Shown: piece after piece, positions 34,150 to 43,790 of the stretch
Position numbering within the stretch: position 1 is the first letter of the stretch
Layout of the letters: every line of letters starts with the position of its first letter
Assembly: GCF_018917435.1 (NCBI RefSeq)
Contig: NZ_JAHLOQ010000013.1
Coordinates: forward strand, 1 to 64,000
Direction of reading: 5' to 3'
DNA: 64,000 nt
Source: Intestinibacter bartlettii
GTDB taxonomy: Bacteria; Bacillota; Clostridia; Peptostreptococcales; Peptostreptococcaceae
Notes under the pieces: generated by a model
What the model was told of the DNA's origin: nothing
What the model saw: the letters and a program-made list of their open reading frames with translations, nothing else
The model's database searches: none
Made by a program: the position numbers and the translations under genes

Positions 34150-35424
34150 TTAAATTAAAGGGTTTAATGAAGCAATTTTAGTTACTGCAACATAAACTCT
34201 AGATATTTCATACCAAGTTTTAAAATCAACTACACCAGTTTGAGGCAAACCAAATATTTTTTGGAACGTTCTAACTGATTCAGCAGTTGATTCGCCATAA
34301 ATTCCATCCTCAGAAACTTTTGGTACGGCCGGATAAGAATTTGAAATAGCGTTTAATTGATTTTGAATAGTTCTGACATAATTGCCTCCTGACCCAACTT
34401 CTAAAGTAGTTCCTGGGAAAGAAAGCGGAACACCTGATACAATTTGAGCTTGTGCAAATACTATATTATCCCCGTAAAAATATTTAAGAATATCTTCATA
34501 ATTATATCCTTGATCACCTAAGTTCTTACTTCCCCATTGAGTCATTTGATCAGGACATTGTGTTCTCTCTCCATCACAATATTGTGCCAAAAGTGGCTGT
34601 CTTGATGTAGGAGGTCTTCTTATAAATGTATTAAATACTGTATCTACAACAACAGATATTTCATCAAAAATATTTCTATTATGAATATATTTGTGGTCAT
34701 AATTAGTTGTAGATGTAATTGTAAAGCTGTATCCTTGGTTTCTATACCACTCTGTGAAAACTCTGTTTAAAGTAAATGATATGATTGCGATTACATTTGC
34801 ATAAATTGTTTGTTCAGGCCAAGTTGAATATATTTCAGATGATGCGACATTTTTTATATAATTTTTAAATGGAACCCAGTAATTTTCAGCAGAAGAGTCA
34901 GATGGTAAACCATCATGAACAACTATAAATTCTGGAACAACTGGATTATCTAATACAACAAATCCTGTTGGGGCAGGAATTGGTTTTAAACTATCTTCTG
35001 GTATTTTAGGGGGATAATCACCCCATAAAGTATGAGGACCTATATCATAAGTAGTTTCATTTTGTCTTTTATAAGAACGTCTACTTCTTTCCCTTGGGCT
35101 CATAGGAATGGATTGTCTGGCTGTTACTATAGGTAAGAGTTGTGTACCATCTATAATTATTGTTTCATATCCATCTTTTATAGCTTCAACTATATAGTCT
35201 GTATAAGGTTTTGTAGTTGAAGTTGGATCTAATGAATAATTTACATCTGGTGCAGATAGAGGGATATTACTTATTTGCCCTGAGTCATCTGTTTTTAAGT
35301 TTTGATATATAGCAGAGGAGGTTGAACCATCTGCATTTTGTCCATAAATATTTATAGTAACATCTTGTATTGGAGTGTTAGTTGTTGAATCAACAACACT
35401 TATTGTTAAGAAACCGTCTTGCAT
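34150..35424 (-). CDS. sleC: Spore cortex-lytic enzyme SleC-like
   Basis: 424 residues, the same length as C. difficile SleC, which degrades spore cortex peptidoglycan during germination after processing by a Csp protease. The N-terminal pro-domain opens with MQDGFLTISVVDSTTNTPIQ. The central region has the SpoIID-like lytic part (ANVIAIISFTLNRVFTEWYR). The C-terminal peptidoglycan-binding domain (about 340-405) has GGNYVRTIQNQLN and DGIYGESTAESVRTFQ. There is no signal peptide, as expected for a protein made in the mother cell. The start ATG has AGAAGGTGA upstream. Confidence 0.93.
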   Translation of the reverse strand: MQDGFLTISVVDSTTNTPIQDVTINIYGQNADGSTSSAIYQNLKTDDSGQISNIPLSAPDVNYSLDPTSTTKPYTDYIVEAIKDGYETIIIDGTQLLPIVTARQSIPMSPRERSRRSYKRQNETTYDIGPHTLWGDYPPKIPEDSLKPIPAPTGFVVLDNPVVPEFIVVHDGLPSDSSAENYWVPFKNYIKNVASSEIYSTWPEQTIYANVIAIISFTLNRVFTEWYRNQGYSFTITSTTNYDHKYIHNRNIFDEISVVVDTVFNTFIRRPPTSRQPLLAQYCDGERTQCPDQMTQWGSKNLGDQGYNYEDILKYFYGDNIVFAQAQIVSGVPLSFPGTTLEVGSGGNYVRTIQNQLNAISNSYPAVPKVSEDGIYGESTAESVRTFQKIFGLPQTGVVDFKTWYEISRVYVAVTKIASLNPLI

Positions 35425-35584
35425 TTAATCACCTTCTTTTCTTTTATAACACATAGAAAATTATATGCATTTTTATAATTACTATTGAAGAAATTTACAA
35501 AAAAAATTATTGATAATTCTATTATTTATTTTATGAATAGAGCTAGTCTTTTGTGAAAAGATATTTTATAAGAGTGTTGATTTA

Positions 35585-36316
35585 ATGAAGGGAGAAAATA
35601 TATATAATATGATTGCTTTTTTTATTACGTTATTTCCTGTAATATGTTTTATATTATGGATTTATTATAAAGATAAATATAATAGAGAGAGTATATATAT
35701 ACTTTTAAAATATTTTATTTTAGGTATAATAATTAGTTTTTTTGCAATAATCACCGAAAAAGTGTTAATAGATAAAAATATATTTGAAGATGATACAAAT
35801 TTAATTTATACAGCATTTATAGTGGCAGGATGTACAGAAGAAATAATTAAAGGTATAACATTATTAATTTTTGCAAATAGAGAAACATCATATGATGAAA
35901 AATTAGATGGAATAATATATTCTATTTTTCTTTCTTTAGGATTTGCAACAGTTGAGAATATTATTTATATTAATTATGAGAAGTCAGTATCAATATTTGA
36001 AATAGCATTTTCAAGAGGTATCATATCTATCCCTGCTCATGTTATGTTTGCAATTACAATGGGCTATTATTTTTCAAAATATAAATTTGAAAAGAATGAG
36101 GTAAAGAGAAGACAAAATTTAATACTGGTATTTTTGATTCCAATATTGCTTCATGGTATTTTTGATTTTATATTGATGATGGGATATAAATGGACTATTA
36201 TAGTTTTTATAATTTATATTACAGTTTTAGCAAGAATAAATTTAGATAAATTTAATAAATATATGTTATATTCAAAAAAGAGATTTTTTGATAGACTAAA
36301 ACATGGAAAAAAATAA
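35585..36316 (+). CDS. PrsW-family intramembrane metalloprotease
   Basis: 243 residues with about seven membrane helices. PrsW motifs are visible: GCTEEIIKG (catalytic Glu pair), GFATVENIIY, RGIISIPAHVMF and LLHGIFDF (metal-binding His). The family performs site-1 cleavage of anti-sigma factors or related membrane targets. A possible substrate, the RsiV-like protein, is nearby but on another transcript, so the link is speculative. Start 35585 lacks a strong site; ATG 35609 has AAGGGAG but long spacing. Confidence 0.9.
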   Translation: MKGENIYNMIAFFITLFPVICFILWIYYKDKYNRESIYILLKYFILGIIISFFAIITEKVLIDKNIFEDDTNLIYTAFIVAGCTEEIIKGITLLIFANRETSYDEKLDGIIYSIFLSLGFATVENIIYINYEKSVSIFEIAFSRGIISIPAHVMFAITMGYYFSKYKFEKNEVKRRQNLILVFLIPILLHGIFDFILMMGYKWTIIVFIIYITVLARINLDKFNKYMLYSKKRFFDRLKHGKK

Positions 36317-37637
36317 AATGGCAGAGAGGAAAGAAATTTTGATTAGTTTACCAGAAAGATTTTTAGAAGATGTAAAACTTATACTAGAAGATGAGTATGA
36401 AGAGTTTATAAATAGTTATAATGAAAAAAAGACAACAGGTCTTAGATTAAATACAATGAAGATGCCAAAGGAGAAATTTAAAGAATTAAATTTATTTGAA
36501 TTAGAACCTATTCCTTGGGCAAATGAAGGGTTTTATTATAATGAATCAGATTGCAAACCAGGGAAAAACCCACTTCATGAAGCTGGAGTTTATTATTTAC
36601 AAGAACCATCGGCTATGAGTGTAGTTCCTAAATTAGGAATACAAAAAGGAGATAAGGTATTAGATATGTGTGCAGCTCCGGGAGGAAAATCTACATATAT
36701 ATTATCTCAACTAGATAATACAGGACTTTTAGTTTCTAATGAAATAAATCCTATAAGAATTAAAGCATTAGGAGAGAATCTTGAAAGATTTGGTGCTAGA
36801 AATTGCATAATAACAAACACAGATTCAGCTAATCTTAGAAAGGTATTTACAGGATATTTTGATAAAATTGTAATAGATGCTCCATGTTCAGGAGAAGGGA
36901 TGTTTAGAAAAGATCCTGTTGCTGTAGAAGATTGGACTTATAGTAAAGTATTAGAATGTCAATCAATACAAAGAGAAATTATAAGAGATGGTTATAAAAT
37001 GCTTAAAAAAGGTGGAATTCTTGTTTATTCAACTTGTACATTTTCAAAAGAAGAAAATGAAGATGTTATAAATGAATTCATAGCAGAGCATGATGGTGCA
37101 GTTTTAATAGAAAAAGAAAGACTTTGGCCTCATAAAATAAAAGGGGAAGGCCACTTTGTTGCTAAAATTCAAAAGTTAGATGATGAAGATTGCAAAGTTA
37201 AAGAAATGAAATTGAAAAAATTAAATAGTGAAATTAAAGAATATAGAAATTTTGAGAAAAAACATCTTAATATAAACTTAGATAATAGATTCATGTTAAG
37301 GGGTGATAATTTATATCTACTTCCAGATGAATGTCCAAACTTAGATAAACTAAAAGTTTTAAGATATGGATTACATTTAGGGATATTAAAGAAAAATAGA
37401 TTTGAACCTTCGCATGCTTTATCACATTATTTAAAGCCAGAACAAATAAAGCATTTACAAAATATATCTTTAGACAATGAAGAAATATTTAATTATTTAA
37501 GAGGAAATGTAATAAATACTGGTGAAAGCCGAGGATGGACGGTTGTAGCAGTTGAAGGAATTCCTATTGGGTGGGGAAAAGAGTCTAATGGTGTATTAAA
37601 AAATCATTACCCAAAAGGTTTAAGAATAAATTATTAA
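36303..37637 (+). CDS. RsmF/NSUN-family RNA m5C methyltransferase
   Basis: 444 residues. It methylates cytosine C5 in rRNA or tRNA using SAM. The SAM loop is DMCAAPGGKSTY, motif IV is DAPCSGEGMFRKD (Pro-Cys) and motif VI is STCTFSKEENE with the catalytic Cys. A C-terminal PUA-like/RsmF domain follows (about 300-444). It overlaps the end of the PrsW gene by 14 bp if it starts at 36303; ATG 36318 is an alternative. Cotranscribed with the PrsW gene. Confidence 0.92.
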   Translation: MEKNKMAERKEILISLPERFLEDVKLILEDEYEEFINSYNEKKTTGLRLNTMKMPKEKFKELNLFELEPIPWANEGFYYNESDCKPGKNPLHEAGVYYLQEPSAMSVVPKLGIQKGDKVLDMCAAPGGKSTYILSQLDNTGLLVSNEINPIRIKALGENLERFGARNCIITNTDSANLRKVFTGYFDKIVIDAPCSGEGMFRKDPVAVEDWTYSKVLECQSIQREIIRDGYKMLKKGGILVYSTCTFSKEENEDVINEFIAEHDGAVLIEKERLWPHKIKGEGHFVAKIQKLDDEDCKVKEMKLKKLNSEIKEYRNFEKKHLNINLDNRFMLRGDNLYLLPDECPNLDKLKVLRYGLHLGILKKNRFEPSHALSHYLKPEQIKHLQNISLDNEEIFNYLRGNVINTGESRGWTVVAVEGIPIGWGKESNGVLKNHYPKGLRINY

Positions 37638-37777
37638 AAATTTATATTAAATATGTTATCGTGCTAAATTTAGATGTATTATATACTAAAGAGTATAAAT
37701 AGGAAAATAAAGGGTAAGTAGTATCTTTATTGAATATATATATTTGAATTTGATTAGTTTAGATAGGAGAGAATATA

Positions 37778-38335
37778 ATGGGAAAGAAAGATGTAAATCA
37801 AACAAAAAGTGTAAAAAATAGCATAATTGAATGGATAAAAGTATTTGGACTAGCTATTTTATTAGCATTTGTAATAACTTTATTCATAAAACCAACTTTG
37901 GTTAGAGGAGATTCAATGCTTCCAACTCTTCACGAAGATGATTATCTAATAATAAATAAAATTGGATATAAAATAAGTGAACCTAAAAATGGTGATGTTA
38001 TAGTATTTAAATCTGATTTAGAACAAAATGATGGAACAAACAAGGACTTAGTAAAAAGAATAATTGGAGTTGAAGGGGATAAAATTGTAATTAAAGATGG
38101 TCAAGTTTATGTAAATGATAAATTACTTGATGAAACATATTTAAGCGAAGGTATGTATACTCAAGGTGACATTGATTTAGTGGTTCCACAAGGAAAATTA
38201 TTTGTATTAGGAGATAATAGAGAAGTTAGCTTAGATAGTAGATATGAGCAAGTTGGATTAGTAGATGTAAATGATGTTGAAGGAAAAGTTTTTGTAAGAT
38301 TATATCCTTTTAATCATATAAGTCTTATAAAATAG
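37778..38335 (+). CDS. lepB: Signal peptidase I
   Basis: 185 residues. One N-terminal membrane helix (about 20-42) is followed by box B GDSMLPTL with catalytic Ser, box D VKRIIGVEGD with catalytic Lys, and box E GDNREVSLDSR. It removes signal peptides from exported proteins on the outer side of the membrane. Length and single anchor match Gram-positive SipS types. GATAGGAGAG lies upstream of the ATG. Confidence 0.95.
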   Translation: MGKKDVNQTKSVKNSIIEWIKVFGLAILLAFVITLFIKPTLVRGDSMLPTLHEDDYLIINKIGYKISEPKNGDVIVFKSDLEQNDGTNKDLVKRIIGVEGDKIVIKDGQVYVNDKLLDETYLSEGMYTQGDIDLVVPQGKLFVLGDNREVSLDSRYEQVGLVDVNDVEGKVFVRLYPFNHISLIK

Positions 38336-38468
38336 TACATTTAATATATTTTTAAATGTTAATTAGGTACACAAATATATAATAAATAATAAAATAAATA
38401 AAAAAGAAAAATATACTTTAATTTATAATATTTAAATAAAATTTTCTTATATGAAGAGGGGTACAACT

Positions 38469-40127
38469 ATGGTTAATTTAAATATTAATGGAAATATAAA
38501 AACATATGCTGTAAAAAATAAGGAACAGGGGATTAGATTATCTGATGTAGCTAAAGATTTTGAAGATGATTATTCAGGATATATCTCACTAGCTGTAGTA
38601 AATAATGAATTAAAAGAATTAACTACCTATATTAAAGAAGATAGTGATGTAACATTTTTAGATACAAAAAATCCAGATGGACTAAGAGTATATACTAGAA
38701 CTTTAAATCTTGTCTTTATAATGGCATGTAAATGTCTATTTAAAGATAGTAAGGTATTAATAGAACATTCATTATCTAATGGTGTGTACTGTGAGATACA
38801 TCTAGGTAGACCTATTACCGAGGAAGAAGTAGCGCAGATTAAAGAAAAAATGGATAAAATAATAGCTAAAGATTATGATATAAATAAAACTATATACAGC
38901 AAAAAAGAAGCAATAGGAATATTTGAGTCTATAGGTTTATATGAAAAAGCTGAATTAATCAAATATAAGGATGAAGACTCAGTAAAGATATATAAATGCA
39001 ACAATTATATCGATCATTTTTATGGATATCTTATGCCTTCAACTGGATATGTGAAAACTTATGATTTATTTAAATACCAAGATGGTGTAATACTAATGGC
39101 TGCTAGTGAAGAAGATAAAAGAATACCACAGAAATTTATACCTCAACCTAAGTTGGCAAGTATATATAAAGAATCTGAAGAGTGGTCAAATTTAATTGGA
39201 GTAGATAAAGTATTAACTTTAAATAAGATAATAGAATCTGGAAAATACGGTGAAATAATAAGAATAGTTGAAGCATTACATGAAAAGAAGATAGGACAAA
39301 TTGCTGATATAATAAAGCAAGAGAACAAAAGAATAATATTAATTGCTGCACCATCTTCATCAGGAAAAACAAGTTTTGCAACAAGACTATGTATTCATTT
39401 AAAAGTAAACAACTTAAATCCTGTATCTATATCTTTAGATAATTATTTTGTGGATAGAGCTCATACCCCATTAGATGAATATGGCAAAATGGACTATGAA
39501 TCTATATACGCAATAAATTTAGAGAGATTTAATAAAGATTTAAGTGATTTATTAGAAGGAAAAGAAGTTCAACTTCCAAAATATAATTTCTTAACTGGTA
39601 AGAGTGAGAAAGGGGAAATTTTAAAAATAGATGAAAATCAACCTATAATTTTGGAAGGAATTCATGGTCTAAATCCTATGCTTACATCTTCAATACCAGA
39701 TGATGAAAAATTTAAAATTTACTTGAGTGCTTTAACACAAATAAACTTAGATGATCACAATAGAATTCCAACCACAGATTTAAGATTAATAAGAAGAATT
39801 GTGAGGGATAATCAGTTTAGAGCTCATACTGCAGAAATGACAATAATGGGTTGGCCATCTGTGAGAAGAGGGGAAGAAAAAAATATATTCCCTTATCAAG
39901 AACAGGCAGATGTGATGTTTAATACAGCTTGTGTATATGAACTATCATTACTAAAAACATATGCGAAACCACTATTAGAGCAAATTGATAGAAAGAGTGA
40001 AGCATATATTGAAGCTAAAAGACTTTTAAAATTCCTTCAATATTTTGTTGAGTTAGATGATTTATCTGATATACCACCAACAGCAATAATTAGAGAATTT
40101 ATTGGTGGTAGTAAAATAGTACATTAA
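38469..40127 (+). CDS. TGS-domain nucleoside (uridine-type) kinase
   Basis: 552 residues. An N-terminal ThrRS-like TGS region (about 1-60) and second additional domain (about 60-210, including LIEHSLSNGVYCEI) precede a P-loop kinase of uridine-kinase type (about 280-480) with IAAPSSSGKTSFA, DNYFVDR and the EGIHGLNP segment. Such fusions are common in Clostridia and Thermotoga and phosphorylate a nucleoside. The exact substrate is unknown. Start 38469 follows GAGGGGT; ATG 38451 overlaps this site. Confidence 0.9.
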   Translation: MVNLNINGNIKTYAVKNKEQGIRLSDVAKDFEDDYSGYISLAVVNNELKELTTYIKEDSDVTFLDTKNPDGLRVYTRTLNLVFIMACKCLFKDSKVLIEHSLSNGVYCEIHLGRPITEEEVAQIKEKMDKIIAKDYDINKTIYSKKEAIGIFESIGLYEKAELIKYKDEDSVKIYKCNNYIDHFYGYLMPSTGYVKTYDLFKYQDGVILMAASEEDKRIPQKFIPQPKLASIYKESEEWSNLIGVDKVLTLNKIIESGKYGEIIRIVEALHEKKIGQIADIIKQENKRIILIAAPSSSGKTSFATRLCIHLKVNNLNPVSISLDNYFVDRAHTPLDEYGKMDYESIYAINLERFNKDLSDLLEGKEVQLPKYNFLTGKSEKGEILKIDENQPIILEGIHGLNPMLTSSIPDDEKFKIYLSALTQINLDDHNRIPTTDLRLIRRIVRDNQFRAHTAEMTIMGWPSVRRGEEKNIFPYQEQADVMFNTACVYELSLLKTYAKPLLEQIDRKSEAYIEAKRLLKFLQYFVELDDLSDIPPTAIIREFIGGSKIVH

Positions 40128-40148
40128 TTTAATAAATATAAATTTTAT

Positions 40149-40196
40149 AAAAGTAAGAATTAGTTTAAATCATAAAATTAATTCTTACTTTTTTAT
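40149..40196 (+). terminator. Intrinsic terminator
   Basis: AAAAGTAAGAATTA and TAATTCTTACTTTT pair, followed by a T run. The following gap to 40564 is AT-rich with TGTATA/TATACA elements, and a promoter near its end. Confidence 0.85.
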
Positions 40197-40488
40197 TTTA
40201 GTAAAATCTTAAGTATTTATAAAAAAAACAATTGGATAAATTTGTATTTATGTATACAAAATCATAAATATGAATGTATAATTAAGTATGAAAATGTATA
40301 ACAAATATAATATAGAAAAAAAGATTTTTTTATGGGTTATCTTTATATTGAAAATTAATTCTAAATAATATATTATAATAATATAAAAAATTTGGATTTT
40401 TCAAAAAATTTAAATCGCATAATTAAATTGTAGTTAAAAAATGAAAGTAATACATGATTTTATTTCCAATATATGTATTAGGTTTATT

Positions 40489-40517
40489 TTGACAATTATA
40501 TATATTTAATATATAAT
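40489..40517 (+). promoter_or_regulatory. Consensus sigma-A promoter
   Basis: TTGACA (40489-40494) and TATAAT (40512-40517) are both perfect with a 17-bp spacer, about 48 bp upstream of the HTH gene. The strength suggests tight control by a repressor, perhaps the product itself. Confidence 0.85.
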
Positions 40518-40564
40518 TATTTTTATATTAAGTAAGTTAAGTGACTTTTTTGGGGGTAAGAAAA

Positions 40565-41131
40565 ATGAAGGATTTGTTAGTATTGCGAGATCTAGAGTGT
40601 GTTAAGGCTATTGCACACCCAAGAAGAATAGACATACTGAATGCTTTTGGTAAAGAACCTTTATCAGCAAAGCAGTTATCAGAAATGTTAGATGAACCAC
40701 ATGCTAAAATAAATTATCATATTAAAACATTGTATAATGTAGGAATATTAGAACTAGTAGAAGAAAAAATTAAATCTGGTATAGTTGAAAAATATTACTA
40801 TCCAACGGCTAATAATGTTGTTATGAGTAGAAAAATAATTGATTATACTCTAGATCCTGCAAGCGAAGATGGCTCAGTGTCTATCTCAGATTTTGAAGAT
40901 ACAGTAGAGAATTTTTACAATGCTGTTGAACAAGGGGCATTAAAATTAGATAATGTTTTAGAATATAGAAATATAAAATTATCTGATTCTGAAATTGATG
41001 AATTACAAAAAGTAATGAAAGACAAAGTTTCAGAAATTTTAGCAAATAGAAAAGACAATGATGAAGAAAAGAAACATGATCTAATAATGGTAGCAATACC
41101 TACAGATCTTGATAATGAAGCTACAGAATAA
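40565..41131 (+). CDS. ArsR-type winged-helix regulator
   Basis: 188 residues. The winged helix (about 10-90) reads IAHPRRIDILNAFGKEPLSA, then KQLSEMLDEPHAKINYHIKT. The C-terminal half is helical and acidic with no obvious metal ligands. Related proteins are HTH_20/ArsR-like regulators of unknown effector. The start at 40565 follows GGGGGTA. A perfect promoter lies upstream, possibly autoregulated. Confidence 0.88.
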   Translation: MKDLLVLRDLECVKAIAHPRRIDILNAFGKEPLSAKQLSEMLDEPHAKINYHIKTLYNVGILELVEEKIKSGIVEKYYYPTANNVVMSRKIIDYTLDPASEDGSVSISDFEDTVENFYNAVEQGALKLDNVLEYRNIKLSDSEIDELQKVMKDKVSEILANRKDNDEEKKHDLIMVAIPTDLDNEATE

Positions 41132-41157
41132 GTATCAACTATGTTGGTACTTTTTTT
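41131..41157 (+). terminator. Intrinsic terminator
   Basis: AGTATCAAC and GTTGGTACT pair with a TAT loop, followed by a T run. Confidence 0.85.
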
Positions 41158-41254
41158 AAGTTATTTATGAAATGATTATATAATATAAATAACTATTTAT
41201 ATTATAATTTTAAAATATATTAATAAGTGGTTACTTTAGGAGAGGAGTTTACTT

Positions 41255-42259
41255 ATGAGAGAGTTTGGAAAAACTGGAATGAATATAAAAAGAGTTGGAT
41301 TTGGAGGTATTCCAATTCAAAGAATTAGTCAAGAAGATACTAATAAGGTAATTGATGAACTAGAAAGATGTGGAGTTAACTTTATAGATACTGCAAGAGG
41401 ATATACAATTAGTGAAGAATATTTAGGAAATGCTTTAAAAGGAAGAAGAGAAAAATTTTATATAGCAACTAAATCAATGTCTAGAGATTATGAATCAATG
41501 AAAAGAGATATAGAGATAAGTTTAAAAAATCTTCAAACTGATTATATTGATTTATATCAAATGCATAATGTAAAACCTGTTGAATATGATACCTTATTTG
41601 GAGAGGATAGAGCATATAGAGCTTTATTAGAAGCTAAAGAAGCAGGAAAGATAAAACATATAGGTATAACAAGTCATGGTTTAGAAACAGTAGAAAGAGC
41701 TGTTGAAAGTGGCAAATTTGAAACGATACAATTTCCATACAATATAGTAGAAAATCAAGCTGATGAGGTATTTAAAAAAGCACATCAAAAAGGGATAGGG
41801 ACGATCGTTATGAAACCATTAGCTGGAGGAGCAATAGATGATGGAACACTAGCTATGAAATATTTATTATCAAGAGAATATATTGATGTAGCTATACCAG
41901 GCATGGATACGCCAGAGCAAGTAAGAGAAAATACAGCAGTGTTACAAAATTTTGAATTAACAGAAGAAGATAATGCTAAAATATCTAAAATTAAATCAGA
42001 ATTAGGAACTAATTTCTGCAGAAGATGTGAATATTGCCTTCCATGTCCACAAGGGATAAATATTCCTCAAAACTTCTTATTAGAAGGATATTATAATAGA
42101 TATGGATTACAAGATTGGGCAGTTGATAGATACAATGGTCTTGCAGAAAATGAAAGAGCAAGCAATTGTATAGAATGTGGAGCATGTCAAAAGAAATGTC
42201 CATATGAATTGCCTATAATAGATATGTTAAAAAAAGTAGTAAATACTTTAGAAAAATAG
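41255..42259 (+). CDS. Aldo/keto reductase with C-terminal 4Fe-4S domain
   Basis: 334 residues. An AKR TIM barrel (about 1-245) has the catalytic Asp of FIDTARGYT, Tyr of SEEYLGNALK, Lys of IATKSM and His of LYQMHNV. The C-terminal ferredoxin-like part has a CRRCEYCLPCPQGINIP cluster and CIECGACQKKCPY. Such enzymes use ferredoxin-type clusters as well as, or instead of, NADPH, and are common in anaerobes. Substrate unknown. AGGAGAGGAG lies upstream of the start. Confidence 0.93.
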   Translation: MREFGKTGMNIKRVGFGGIPIQRISQEDTNKVIDELERCGVNFIDTARGYTISEEYLGNALKGRREKFYIATKSMSRDYESMKRDIEISLKNLQTDYIDLYQMHNVKPVEYDTLFGEDRAYRALLEAKEAGKIKHIGITSHGLETVERAVESGKFETIQFPYNIVENQADEVFKKAHQKGIGTIVMKPLAGGAIDDGTLAMKYLLSREYIDVAIPGMDTPEQVRENTAVLQNFELTEEDNAKISKIKSELGTNFCRRCEYCLPCPQGINIPQNFLLEGYYNRYGLQDWAVDRYNGLAENERASNCIECGACQKKCPYELPIIDMLKKVVNTLEK

Positions 42260-42273
42260 AGATTTAAATAAAA

Positions 42274-42312
42274 AATAGATTGCATATATTAGTTTATACT
42301 ATGCAATCTATT
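42274..42312. terminator. Bidirectional terminator
   Basis: AATAGATTGCATA and TATGCAATCTATT pair with T-rich DNA after and A-rich DNA before. It separates the aldo/keto reductase from the converging RusA gene. Confidence 0.85.
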
Positions 42313-42315
42313 TCT

Positions 42316-42720
42316 TTATTTTTCTGTTATTGTATAAGAAACATCATATTTAGATGCTGGATAAAGTAAAATTTCAACTCTAGGATTTTCTTTGTCTATA
42401 TAATTAAATAATAAAACAGGTTTAAGTTGTTTATCATTTTTAATTATTCCACTTTTTTCGATTCCATCACAAATACTCTTAGGATAATTGTGTAAATCCC
42501 CCATTTTTTTATTAGGGAAATATAATTTTAATACAGTGATTAAATCTTCTTCTATTTGTTCTCCTTGATATTGTTGATTTATATATCCAGCAATCATATT
42601 TTCATACGCTAAATACTTAGAATGTTTTCCTTTTGATGGCATCCAGGCTTGACCATGTATATTAGTAAGTTTAAAATTAGACTTACTAATAGGGCGTCCT
42701 GGGATTGTTAGTTTTATCAA
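42316..42720 (-). CDS. RusA-family Holliday junction endonuclease
   Basis: 134 residues. The N-terminus LTIPGRPISKSN is the RusA strand. The catalytic region GDLHNYPKSICDGIEKSG, then IKNDKQL, matches D-x-x-N-x-x-K-x-x-x-D-x-L...D in spacing. RusA enzymes resolve Holliday junctions by paired nicks and are mostly phage-derived. Here it is alone, divergent from the QueG-like gene and without phage neighbours, so it is a domesticated or chromosomal form. GGGAGTGA precedes its start. Confidence 0.85.
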   Translation of the reverse strand: MIKLTIPGRPISKSNFKLTNIHGQAWMPSKGKHSKYLAYENMIAGYINQQYQGEQIEEDLITVLKLYFPNKKMGDLHNYPKSICDGIEKSGIIKNDKQLKPVLLFNYIDKENPRVEILLYPASKYDVSYTITEK

Positions 42721-42782
42721 ATTATCACTCCCTTACCTTTAGTTATTATAAGACTAAAAAAGAATTTAAGAAAGGATATTTT

Positions 42783-43694
42783 ATGAATAAAGATAGATTG
42801 CTAGAGATTTATAAGGATTTTGGTATAGATACTGTGGGGGTTGCACCAGTTGAACCCTACATAGAATTAGAAAAAATTTTAATCGATAGAAAACAAAAAG
42901 AATATTTAACGGGTATGGAAGAGGAAGATATACAAAAGAGGATAAATCCAAAGTTAATAATGGAAGATGCAAAATCAATAATAGTATGTGCATTTCCGTA
43001 TTACACGGGAGAATTCAATGATTCTAATATATCTAAATATTGCTATGGAGAGGATTATCATATTGTAACAAAAGAAATATTAAATAATATATGTTTGGAA
43101 ATAACAAAGGAAATACCTGATTTTAAGTATGAGATATTTGCAGATAATGGGCCTTTAGTAGATAGATATTTAGCATATTTGAGTGGTATAGGTTATTTTG
43201 GTATAAATAACAACATAATAACAGATAAGTATGGCTCTTATGTGTTTATAGCTTACATAGTAAATAATTATGATTTCCCAAAGGATAAACATCTTAATAA
43301 AGATTGTCTAAAATGCAATAAATGTGTGGAATATTGTCCGGGAAATGCTATTTTAGGGAATTATGAAATAGATCCAAGGAAATGTTTATCATACATAACT
43401 CAGAAAAAAGAGGAGTTATCTTCAAAAGAAGAAAAATTATTAAGAGAAAATAAAAAGGTTTTTGGATGTGATATATGTCAAGAAGTATGTCCACATAATA
43501 AGGATATTTCGATGACAAATTTATATCAATTCAGTAGTAATTTAACTACAAAAATAGACGAAGATGAAATAAATGAAATTTCAAATAAAGAGTTTAAAAG
43601 AAGGTTTAAAAATAAGGCATTTAGCTGGAGAGGAAGAAAAATTATTAAAAGAAATTTAGATATAATTTCTAATAAAAATAAGACGGATTTTTAA
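42783..43694 (+). CDS. queG: Epoxyqueuosine reductase QueG-like
   Basis: 303 residues. QueG reduces epoxyqueuosine to queuosine in tRNA using cobalamin and two 4Fe-4S clusters. The clusters are CLKCNKCVEYCPGNAI and CDICQEVCPHN. The active-site region FADNGPLVDRYLAYLSGIGY matches the family's DTGPVxER block with Asn-Gly for Thr-Gly and Asp for Glu. It is shorter than E. coli QueG (379) and lacks the HEAT repeats. Start 42783 follows AAAGGA. The divergences mean a related reductase is possible. Confidence 0.85.
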   Translation: MNKDRLLEIYKDFGIDTVGVAPVEPYIELEKILIDRKQKEYLTGMEEEDIQKRINPKLIMEDAKSIIVCAFPYYTGEFNDSNISKYCYGEDYHIVTKEILNNICLEITKEIPDFKYEIFADNGPLVDRYLAYLSGIGYFGINNNIITDKYGSYVFIAYIVNNYDFPKDKHLNKDCLKCNKCVEYCPGNAILGNYEIDPRKCLSYITQKKEELSSKEEKLLRENKKVFGCDICQEVCPHNKDISMTNLYQFSSNLTTKIDEDEINEISNKEFKRRFKNKAFSWRGRKIIKRNLDIISNKNKTDF

Positions 43695-43790
43695 AAAATT
43701 GCTAAATAAAGTAAAAATTTATAATTAATAATATACCTCAAACATATAATTAAATAAGTTGAAAATAAGTTGTATTGAGGGGAGAAGGCT

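Noticed and set aside
33205-36316. RsiV-like protein and PrsW as a sigma-factor activation pathway
   Set aside because: The RsiV-like protein lacks a cytoplasmic anti-sigma part, there is no sigma factor gene, and the two genes are on different transcripts with sleC between them.
42316-42720. RusA as a sign of a prophage
   Set aside because: No integrase, terminase, structural or lysis genes are nearby.
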